A stretch of DNA of 12,151 bases from positions 1-12,151 of the forward strand of contig JAPYQD010000014.1 in assembly GCA_029937335.1 (NCBI GenBank), read 5' to 3'. The notes below the pieces were generated by a model, which worked only from the letters and a program-made list of their open reading frames with translations, had not been told where the DNA came from and searched no databases. The stretch is from Gammaproteobacteria bacterium. Its GTDB lineage: Bacteria; Pseudomonadota; Gammaproteobacteria; PS1; Pseudothioglobaceae. The position numbers were made by a program, and so were the translations under genes. Below are positions 6,456 through 12,151 of the stretch, piece by piece (the stretch's first letter is position 1; every line of letters starts with the position of its first letter).

Positions 6456-7307
6456 ATGAGCATGCATCGATTATTAATTTCTTGCCCTGATGCACATGGT
6501 TTGGTCGCCAAAGTGAGTCAGTTTATTTTTGAACATAATGGCAATATTAAAGAAGCACACCATCATCTTGATGATTTAAATAAACGCTTTTTTATGCGTA
6601 TCGAGATTGAATCAACCTCTTTGTCTTGTTCGATTGAAGATTTTCAATCTGATTTTGAAATTATTGCTAAAACTTACAACATGGTTTGGTATTTGAATGA
6701 TACCTCTAAGTTAAAGCGTATTTTGATTATGGGTTCTAAAAGCTCACACTGTGTGGCTGACCTATTACACCGCGGGCATGAAAATGAACTCGAGGGTGAA
6801 ATCATCGGTGTATTATCTAACCATCAGCGATTATCCAAACTGGCCAGTTGGTACGACGTGCCTTTTAAGCAAGTGAGTATTGAAGCAAATACTAAGGAAG
6901 CAGATATTGTCAGTATGACACAGGCCGTGATTGACTTTAAGCCAGATGTGGTGGTGTTAGCACGCTATATGCAAATCATTCCACAAGATTTGTGTAAGCA
7001 CTTCGAGGGTAAGATTATTAATATTCATCATTCGTTCTTACCATCTTTTGTAGGCGCTAATCCTTATAAGCGTGCAGCCGAACGAGGCGTTAAACTGATT
7101 GGTGCTACTTGTCATTATGTGACGGCTGATTTAGATGAAGGCCCGATTATTGAGCAAGATGTGGTCAGGGTTGATCACGCTGATAGTGCTGACGATATGA
7201 AAAAAATGGGTCAAGATATAGAAAAGATTACACTAGCCAAGGGTTTGCAATATCACTTAGAAGATCGTGTACTGACTTGTAATAATAAGACAATTGTATT
7301 TTCCTAA
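6456..7307 (+). CDS. purU: Formyltetrahydrofolate deformylase PurU
   Basis: PurU hydrolyses 10-formyl-tetrahydrofolate to formate and tetrahydrofolate, balancing one-carbon pools and supplying formate for PurT-type purine synthesis. The 283-residue product has an N-terminal ACT domain (about 4-83, beginning HRLLISCPDAHGLVAKVSQF) and a C-terminal formyltransferase-like domain (about 87-283). The catalytic triad shared with GART-type enzymes is visible as N189 and H191 in IINIHHSFLPSF and D227 in ADLDEGPIIEQ. The frame is open upstream to 6360, but those 32 extra residues overlap argJ and are not part of the family. The ACT domain begins right after the ATG at 6456; a second ATG at 6462 is possible. 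No good Shine-Dalgarno is visible, so translation is probably coupled to argJ. The stop lies six bases from that of convergent cbbR. Confidence 0.94.
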   Translation: MSMHRLLISCPDAHGLVAKVSQFIFEHNGNIKEAHHHLDDLNKRFFMRIEIESTSLSCSIEDFQSDFEIIAKTYNMVWYLNDTSKLKRILIMGSKSSHCVADLLHRGHENELEGEIIGVLSNHQRLSKLASWYDVPFKQVSIEANTKEADIVSMTQAVIDFKPDVVVLARYMQIIPQDLCKHFEGKIINIHHSFLPSFVGANPYKRAAERGVKLIGATCHYVTADLDEGPIIEQDVVRVDHADSADDMKKMGQDIEKITLAKGLQYHLEDRVLTCNNKTIVFS

Positions 7308-7313
7308 TCCAAT

Positions 7314-8201
7314 TTAGTCCAAGTCGCTATTTTCCACAATAAATTTTTTAAAACGTGTCGCCATAGGTGAAAGCTGATTTTTGGCATGATGAACGACGTA
7401 CCAGTGACGTGTAATGGGAAATTTATCAGCGTTAAGTTGCTTAATAATGCCATTTTCTAATTCTAACTTTACTGTATGTTTAGAAACAAAACCAATACCG
7501 AGTCCTGCTTGAACAGATTCGATAATTGCTTCATTGGAGTTAATCTCAATATCTGAGTTAAATTGCATACCTGTGATACGTTCAATGGTAATGCGTGTAC
7601 CAGATCCTTGCTCGCGAGTAATTAAAGTTTCTTTTGCAAGTGCTTTAATTGAATTGCGTTTATTTTTTAATAAAGGGTGGTTAGGGTGGGCAATAGCAAT
7701 TAGCGGATTTTTCATAAATGGCTGAGTGACTAACGGTATATCAGAAGGTGGCTCACCCATAATCACTAAGTCGATTTCGTTATTGTTGAGTTTTTCTAGC
7801 AATGCTTTTCGGTTGGTCACTTCTAAGAAGAAAGTCATTTTAGGATATTCTTTTTTAAACTTAGCCAATACACGGCTCACAAATGAGTTGGTCGTCGTCG
7901 CAACAGCGATTTGTAAGTGACCTGCTTCAGGGTCTAGTGTTTGTTTAATATCTAAACGAGTTTGTTCGAGTTTGGCAATAACATCCAAACAAGTTTGATA
8001 AAGTTTCTTACCAATAAAGGTGGGTGTTAGCGTTTTACCTTTAACGTTGATCAAATCAGAGCCAATATTTTGCGTGAGTTTTTGGATCTGCATGTACACG
8101 GCAGGCTGAGTAATGTTAAGCTCTTTGCTGGCTTTGGTAAAGCCTTTAAGGCGTACAACTGCTTCAAAGCTGTACAGTTGCTTAAGTGTGTAATTAATCA
8201 T
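7314..8201 (-). CDS. cbbR: LysR-type transcriptional regulator, CbbR-like
   Basis: This is a LysR-family regulator divergent from cbbM, the standard position for CbbR, which senses metabolic state and activates Calvin-cycle genes. The 295-residue protein has an N-terminal winged helix-turn-helix (about 3-62; FTKASKELNITQPAVYMQIQKL, residues 21-42). A linker helix follows, then a periplasmic-binding-protein-like effector domain (about 90-290). This domain contains HLQIAVATTTNSFVSRVLAKF and an RVTR-type segment here reading LITREQGSGTR. These features and the length are normal for CbbR. It probably binds the palindrome in the 91-bp gap it shares with cbbM and also regulates itself. The effector cannot be inferred from sequence; in characterised CbbR proteins it is a metabolite such as RuBP, PEP or NADPH. 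The cbb assignment rests on context plus overall similarity. Confidence 0.9.
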   Translation of the reverse strand: MINYTLKQLYSFEAVVRLKGFTKASKELNITQPAVYMQIQKLTQNIGSDLINVKGKTLTPTFIGKKLYQTCLDVIAKLEQTRLDIKQTLDPEAGHLQIAVATTTNSFVSRVLAKFKKEYPKMTFFLEVTNRKALLEKLNNNEIDLVIMGEPPSDIPLVTQPFMKNPLIAIAHPNHPLLKNKRNSIKALAKETLITREQGSGTRITIERITGMQFNSDIEINSNEAIIESVQAGLGIGFVSKHTVKLELENGIIKQLNADKFPITRHWYVVHHAKNQLSPMATRFKKFIVENSDLD

Positions 8202-8213
8202 AATTAAAACTTA

Positions 8214-8264
8214 TTATTTACTAAATAAATATTATTTTACATTATTTAAGTGTTCTTGTATTAT
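8214..8264 (+). promoter_or_regulatory. cbbM promoter with an upstream LysR-type (CbbR) operator
   Basis: A perfect 7-1-7 palindrome TTATTTA-C-TAAATAA (8214-8228) contains the T-N11-A spacing recognised by LysR regulators. Eight bases to the right is a -35-like TTTACA (8236-8241), then exactly 17 bp, then a -10-like TATTAT (8259-8264). Each hexamer has one mismatch to consensus. Transcription would start near 8271, placing the palindrome at about -57 to -43, a position fitting activation. cbbM then has a strong Shine-Dalgarno AGGAG (8282-8286), six bases before its ATG. The palindrome is also just upstream of cbbR on the other strand. Confidence 0.7.
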
Positions 8265-8292
8265 TGAGATTTTTAATAGATAGGAGTCCACA

Positions 8293-9675
8293 ATGGATCA
8301 ATCGAATAGATATGCTGATTTGTCATTAGACGAAGATAAGCTAATCGCAGACGGCAACCATATGTTTGTTGCCTACACAATGACACCAATGCCTGGTTTC
8401 TTTGGTTACTTAGAAACTGCTGCTCACTTTGCTGCAGAGTCGTCTACTGGTACAAACGTAGAAGTATCAACTACAGATGATTTTACTAAAGATCTAGATG
8501 CAATGGTATACGAAATTGATGAAGCTAAAGGCATCATGAAAATTGCATACCCATGTGGATTATTTGATCGTAACTTAATTGACGGTCGTGCAATGGTTGT
8601 ATCTTTCCTTACACTTGCGATTGGTAATAACCAAGGTATGGGTGATGTACAGTGTGCACAAATGATTGACTTCCATGTTCCTAAGCAAATGCTTGACATC
8701 TTTGACGGCCCTTCTATGGATATTACAGATTTATGGAACTTATTAGGTCGTGACCGTAACGATGGTGGTTACATAGCCGGTACTATTATTAAGCCTAAAT
8801 TAGGTCTTCGTCCTAAGCCTTTTGCTGAAGCGGCATACCAATTCTGGTTAGGTGGCGACTTCATCAAGAACGATGAGCCTCAAGGTAACCAAGTTTATGC
8901 TCGTATGAAGGATGTGACTCCTTTAGTTGCTGACTCTATGAAGCGTGCACAAGACGAGACTGGCGAAGCTAAAATTTTCTCTGCAAACATTACTGCTGAC
9001 GATCATCATGAAATGTGTGCTCGTGCTGACTACATCTTAGAAGCATTTGGTGAAAACGCTCATCACGTTGCATTCCTAGTTGATGGTTACGTAGGTGGTT
9101 GTGGTATGGTTACAACTGCACGTCGTAACTACCCAGATCAATACTTACATTACCATAGAGCTGGTCATGGTGCGATTACATCGCCATCTTCAGTTCGTGG
9201 TTACACTGCATTTGTCCTTGCTAAGCTTTCTCGCCTTATGGGTGCGTCTGGTATCCACGTGGGTACAATGGGTTACGGTAAGATGGAAGGTGGTGCTGAT
9301 GATAGAAACATCGCGTACATGATCGAGCGCGACAGTGCTGATGGTCCAGTTTATCATCAAGAATGGTTCGGCATGAAGCCAACTACACCAATTATTTCTG
9401 GTGGTATGAACGCTCTACGTCTTCCAGGCTTCTTTGAGAACTTAGGTCACGGTAACGTAATCAACACTTCTGGTGGTGGCTCTTATGGTCACATTGATTC
9501 TCCTGCAGCGGGTGCTAAGTCACTACGTCAAGCATATGATTGCTGGATGGCTAAGGCTGACCCAATTGAATTTGCTAAAGATCATAATGAGTTTGCTCGT
9601 GCATTCGAGTCATTCCCTGGTGATGCAGATTCTCTATACCCTGGTTGGAGAGACAAGCTAGGTGTTCACAAGTAA
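8293..9675 (+). CDS. cbbM: Ribulose-1,5-bisphosphate carboxylase/oxygenase, form II (CbbM)
   Basis: RuBisCO fixes CO2 onto ribulose-1,5-bisphosphate, giving two 3-phosphoglycerates. Form II consists of large subunits only, and no small-subunit gene follows. The 460-residue sequence aligns with the Rhodospirillum rubrum enzyme offset by one residue. Catalytic positions seen are N112 (GNNQGMGD), K167 (GTIIKPKLG), the carbamylated lysine K192 with Mg ligands D194 and E195 (GGDFIKNDEP), H288 (HYHRAGHGA), loop-6 K330 (GYGKMEGG) and S369 (ISGGM), so all key residues are intact. Codon choice leans to CGT for Arg and GGT for Gly, as in highly expressed genes. It has a strong promoter and Shine-Dalgarno, and a terminator follows, consistent with an abundant, separately dosed protein. 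Form II enzymes generally have low CO2/O2 specificity, suiting low-oxygen or CO2-rich habitats. Confidence 0.98.
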   Translation: MDQSNRYADLSLDEDKLIADGNHMFVAYTMTPMPGFFGYLETAAHFAAESSTGTNVEVSTTDDFTKDLDAMVYEIDEAKGIMKIAYPCGLFDRNLIDGRAMVVSFLTLAIGNNQGMGDVQCAQMIDFHVPKQMLDIFDGPSMDITDLWNLLGRDRNDGGYIAGTIIKPKLGLRPKPFAEAAYQFWLGGDFIKNDEPQGNQVYARMKDVTPLVADSMKRAQDETGEAKIFSANITADDHHEMCARADYILEAFGENAHHVAFLVDGYVGGCGMVTTARRNYPDQYLHYHRAGHGAITSPSSVRGYTAFVLAKLSRLMGASGIHVGTMGYGKMEGGADDRNIAYMIERDSADGPVYHQEWFGMKPTTPIISGGMNALRLPGFFENLGHGNVINTSGGGSYGHIDSPAAGAKSLRQAYDCWMAKADPIEFAKDHNEFARAFESFPGDADSLYPGWRDKLGVHK

Positions 9676-9697
9676 GCCTTGTAACTCTTAGTTATAA

Positions 9698-9729
9698 AGA
9701 GCCTCTGCTACATGCGGGGGCTTTTTTTT
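9698..9729 (+). terminator. Intrinsic terminator after cbbM
   Basis: AGCCTCT (9700-9706) pairs with GGGGGCT (9716-9722), with two G-U pairs and a nine-base loop. Adjacent A/T bases extend the stem. An eight-base T-run (9722-9729) follows. It lies 22 bases beyond the cbbM stop codon. It should end most cbbM transcripts before cbbQ. Confidence 0.88.
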
Positions 9730-9733
9730 CTAA

Positions 9734-9783
9734 GAAACACTTACATAAGCAAGAACAACACCTTTTGTTTATGTAAGTGTTTC
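9734..9783. repeat. Large inverted repeat between cbbM and cbbQ
   Basis: The left arm (9734-9750, beginning GAAACACTTACAT) and the right arm (9767-9783, ending ATGTAAGTGTTTC) pair over 17 positions: 13 perfect outer pairs, then A-T, A-T, one G-U and C-G. The loop is 16 bases. No T-run follows on the + strand, so it is not a standard terminator by itself, although the T-run of the preceding hairpin lies immediately upstream. It could act as an mRNA processing or 3'-end stabilising element, a second termination aid, or an operator for cbbQO. It ends 54 bases before the cbbQ ATG. Confidence 0.8.
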
Positions 9784-9837
9784 AAGCCATACAAGCCACT
9801 ACATTAAGGAGTGGACAACATTAATAAGGATAGAACT

Positions 9838-10647
9838 ATGTCAGATTTCGATATCAATCAATTTAAAATTAAATTAGAGCCATTTTACGAAGCACAATCA
9901 AACGAGGCAGAACTTTACACTGCAGCATACAATGCACGCCTACCAGTGATGGTTAAAGGCCCAACAGGTTGTGGCAAGTCTCGTTTTATTGAGCACATGG
10001 CATACAAACTAGGTAAACCTATTATTACTGTTTCTTGTAATGAGGATATTACTGCATCTGACTTAATTGGCCGATACTTACTTGATGCAAATGGCACTCG
10101 CTGGGTAGATGGCCCGTTAACACTAGCAGCACGTCATGGTGCTATTTGTTATCTTGATGAGATTGTAGAGGCACGTCAAGACACTATGGTGGTTATTCAC
10201 TCGTTAACAGATCACCGTCGTGAGTTAATGTTAGACAAAAAAGGTGAGTTAGTTAAAGCACACCCTGATTTCCAATTGGTGATCTCGTACAATCCTGGTT
10301 ACCAGTCACTCATGAAAGACCTTAAGCAGTCAACTAAGCAGCGCTTTACTGGTATGGATTTTGATTATGCTTCAGCTGAGCTTGAAGCCTCAATTGTTAC
10401 CACAGAGTCAGGTGTGGATGCTGATACGGCGGCTAAGCTGGTGAAGCTTGCACAAGCAACGCGTAATTTGGTTGGTCATGGCCTTGATGAGGGTGCATCA
10501 ACACGTTTGCTTAATTATGCGGGCACACTCATCGCTTCAGGCGTTGAAGTTAAAGATGCGTGCCATATGGCGCTTGTTTGCCCAATTACTGATGATGCAG
10601 AGGTTCGCACAACCATGGGTGGTGCAATTGACGCTATCTTTGGTTAA
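9838..10647 (+). CDS. cbbQ: RuBisCO activase AAA+ subunit CbbQ (MoxR family)
   Basis: CbbQ is the hexameric AAA+ motor that, with CbbO, remodels RuBisCO to release tightly bound inhibitory sugar phosphates. The 269-residue protein shows Walker A GPTGCGKS (41-48), Walker B ICYLDE (103-108), sensor-1 N152 in SYNPGY, an arginine-finger candidate R169 in STKQRF and R223 in the C-terminal lid (GASTRLL). This is standard for the CbbQ/NorQ branch of MoxR ATPases. The start at ATG 9838 is supported by AAGGA (9826-9830) seven bases upstream. A GTG at 9811 would add nine residues but overlaps the last base of AAGGAG and has no proper ribosome site. cbbO begins 15 bases after the stop, so the two should be co-transcribed. 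The hairpins before cbbQ suggest much lower expression than cbbM. Confidence 0.95.
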   Translation: MSDFDINQFKIKLEPFYEAQSNEAELYTAAYNARLPVMVKGPTGCGKSRFIEHMAYKLGKPIITVSCNEDITASDLIGRYLLDANGTRWVDGPLTLAARHGAICYLDEIVEARQDTMVVIHSLTDHRRELMLDKKGELVKAHPDFQLVISYNPGYQSLMKDLKQSTKQRFTGMDFDYASAELEASIVTTESGVDADTAAKLVKLAQATRNLVGHGLDEGASTRLLNYAGTLIASGVEVKDACHMALVCPITDDAEVRTTMGGAIDAIFG

Positions 10648-10662
10648 AGATCAGTTAATAAC

Positions 10663-12151
10663 GTGACTGAGGAAATTCTATACCAGCCCCTAGATTGTTC
10701 ATTTGAATCAGTTCAAGAGGTTTTTTCTTTAAATATTGAGCAAGCAACTGAAAGGCTTTCTGAGGAAAGTCTGAGTGAATATTATAAAGGTGCAGAGTTC
10801 TTGTCTAAGATTGGACAGGGCGACAAACTTTCGATCGCCTTCCTTAAGACAATGCCTTGGGCAGGGGAGCATTTTGGCGATAGCAGTATTAAGAAAATTG
10901 TTGATTTCGCCTATAATAAGATTTGTAGAACGCCTAATAAGCCAGCAGTTGAAGGTTTTTTAGATAGTTTTATTGTTGTTGTTGAGCATATCAATAAAGA
11001 TCAACTAGATGAGTACCTGGATTTGATTGAATACCATTTATCTGAAACAACTTTTTCAATTCATGGTATTCATGATACGCATGCATCGCCCTCATTAAAG
11101 GCGATGCTTGGTAATATGCGCTTATTGTTAGAGCAATTAGAATTTAATGGTATTTATGAGTGGATTAATTATGGCTTAAGATATTTTCGAGATCATCCAG
11201 AACGTCAAGAAGAGTATTTTTCACTTTCTACGGCTGATTCAAAAGCAGTATTTCAGCGCCAACGAAAAGGTTTATTGTTTTCTGATATTGAGCGTCCAAT
11301 CAACATGTTTCAACGCTCGCTATGGAAGACGGATTTTATGTACGCCCCGTATTCACCAGACTTTGAAAAATTAGAACATTTTCACCCTTATTTAGAAGAC
11401 GATGTTATTCGTTTACCTGATATTTATGAAGAATTAAACGGTGTTAATGCTTGCCGACGCTACATGGCTTTGGTAGCGCATTTGATCGCACATCATCAAT
11501 TTACCACTAAGATTGTAGCTGACAATGTGTCACCACAACAGCGATTCTTTACCGAAGTATTTGAAGATGCACGTGTTGAATACCTAGCTATACAAGAGTA
11601 TCCTGGCTTGAAACGCTTATGGCTAAGCTTGATACCGATAGTTGATGAATTCGATTGCGATGACACACAGCAATCTTGCTTGCGACATCGAGCTATTATG
11701 CTAACTCGTGCACTGATTGATGATAACCACCCATACAAAAATCCGATTATTTTAGAATATGTTGAGAAGTTTAAGGCTTTGATGGCTAAGGGTGTGTCAA
11801 CATCATCAGACAGTTTGAGTCTTGGATTGGGTTATTTAATCAAAACTAGAAATGCATCTGATGCATTAGGAAAAATTTACTTTAAAAATACTGAAGTGAC
11901 TTACCGTGATGACAATCGCTCAATATGGTTGTTTATTGAAGAATTTGACGAAGAAGACAATATTTTTGAGCATCAAAAAAAATCTGAAGACGAAGACGAA
12001 GACCAGGTTGAGGTCATACCACCTCATTATTATGATGAATGGGATTACGCTCATGAGTCTTACAAGCCAGATTGGGCGGCGGTTTATGAGCGTCTTCATA
12101 CACATACTGACGCATCAAAAATTGATCGAATTTTAGAAAAACATTCAGCAT
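10663..12151 (+). CDS. cbbO: RuBisCO activase adaptor CbbO, 5' part (truncated by the window end)
   Basis: The reading frame is open from just after the cbbQ stop to the window edge: 496 codons with no stop. CbbO couples the CbbQ ring to RuBisCO through a C-terminal von Willebrand factor A domain. Full-length proteins are about 750-800 residues, so that domain should lie beyond the window. Visible family features are the CRRYMALVAHLIAHHQF region, FEDARVEYLA (residues 300-309), an acidic run (442-447) and YDEWDYAHESYKPDWAAVYE (from 457). The last matches the YPEWDY...YRPDW motif I associate with CbbO/NorD proteins. The likely start is GTG 10663: the frame is closed by the cbbQ stop at 10645-10647 and no in-frame ATG occurs until about 10850. 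The Shine-Dalgarno is weak (AAAGA, 10646-10650), suggesting coupling to cbbQ. Confidence 0.9.
   Translation, partial: MTEEILYQPLDCSFESVQEVFSLNIEQATERLSEESLSEYYKGAEFLSKIGQGDKLSIAFLKTMPWAGEHFGDSSIKKIVDFAYNKICRTPNKPAVEGFLDSFIVVVEHINKDQLDEYLDLIEYHLSETTFSIHGIHDTHASPSLKAMLGNMRLLLEQLEFNGIYEWINYGLRYFRDHPERQEEYFSLSTADSKAVFQRQRKGLLFSDIERPINMFQRSLWKTDFMYAPYSPDFEKLEHFHPYLEDDVIRLPDIYEELNGVNACRRYMALVAHLIAHHQFTTKIVADNVSPQQRFFTEVFEDARVEYLAIQEYPGLKRLWLSLIPIVDEFDCDDTQQSCLRHRAIMLTRALIDDNHPYKNPIILEYVEKFKALMAKGVSTSSDSLSLGLGYLIKTRNASDALGKIYFKNTEVTYRDDNRSIWLFIEEFDEEDNIFEHQKKSEDEDEDQVEVIPPHYYDEWDYAHESYKPDWAAVYERLHTHTDASKIDRILEKHSA

Noticed and set aside
9095..9661. Additional + strand reading frames inside cbbM
   Set aside because: They lie wholly within the intact RuBisCO gene in another frame, and their composition mirrors its biased codon use.
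8293..9675. RuBisCO-like protein (form IV) instead of a true carboxylase
   Set aside because: All catalytic residues are present (K167, K192, D194, E195, H288, K330), and cbbR, cbbQ and cbbO are adjacent, so a genuine form II enzyme is the better reading.
9734..9783. Inverted repeat after cbbM considered as mobile-element ends or an attachment site
   Set aside because: There is no transposase, target duplication or integrase nearby, and the arms are separated by only 16 bases. It is better described as a hairpin or operator.
9811..9837. GTG start for cbbQ preceded by AAGGAG
   Set aside because: The AAGGAG motif overlaps the GTG itself, leaving no spacing. ATG 9838 has AAGGA seven bases upstream and gives the normal CbbQ N-terminus.
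11906..12136. Small overlapping reading frames on both strands near the right edge
   Set aside because: They lie within the continuous cbbO frame, which carries recognisable CbbO/NorD motifs; the small products look like no known family.
1..12151. Search for CRISPR arrays, tRNA or rRNA genes, phage or defence modules
   Set aside because: No regularly spaced repeats, RNA-gene signatures, or transposase-, integrase- or nuclease-type accessory genes were seen by eye; every long frame is accounted for by a housekeeping, transport or carbon-fixation gene.

Overview
The window is an AT-rich, gene-dense stretch of bacterial chromosome. It most resembles a sulfur-oxidising, carbon-fixing gammaproteobacterium of the SUP05 / Candidatus Thioglobus / thiotrophic-symbiont type. 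This placement is inferred from gene content: form II RuBisCO with CbbR, CbbQ and CbbO, plus RuvC, ArgJ and PurU in a low-GC background. No phylogeny was run. I see no rRNA, tRNA, insertion sequence, prophage, CRISPR array or sign of recent transfer.

Layout. Positions 15-485 (+) hold ruvC (Holliday-junction resolvase). Its stop codon abuts that of a convergent cation diffusion facilitator gene (486-1619, -), which carries an extra C-terminal domain. An intergenic region of about 155 bp with a Fur-like box and a separate inverted repeat divides this gene from a ferric-iron ABC importer on the + strand. The importer genes run in the order ATPase (1775-2425), periplasmic Fe3+-binding protein (2506-3525), two-domain permease (3617-5224). 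A strong promoter-like element overlapped by two Fur sites lies before the binding-protein gene, and an intrinsic terminator separates it from the permease gene.

Next come argJ (arginine biosynthesis, start about 5267, end 6451) and purU (10-formyl-THF deformylase, 6456-7307), four bases apart. purU converges on cbbR (7314-8201, -), a LysR regulator divergent from cbbM.

The right-hand third is a Calvin-cycle cluster: cbbR <- | -> cbbM (form II RuBisCO, 8293-9675), cbbQ (AAA+ activase, 9838-10647) and cbbO (10663 to the window edge, incomplete). The cbbR-cbbM gap holds a LysR-type palindrome just upstream of a good sigma-70-like promoter. Between cbbM and cbbQ lie a terminator and then a separate 17-bp-stem inverted repeat. 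This suggests that RuBisCO is made in large excess over its CbbQ/CbbO remodelling complex.

How the genes work together: CbbR probably controls cbbM. CbbQ and CbbO form the ATP-driven activase that clears inhibitory sugar phosphates from RuBisCO. The Fur-type sites suggest that iron limitation induces Fe3+ uptake, and the neighbouring metal exporter may balance it. The parts are recognisable members of known families, and I did not find a convincing wholly new system. The most interesting material is regulatory architecture and the two-domain tail of the metal exporter.
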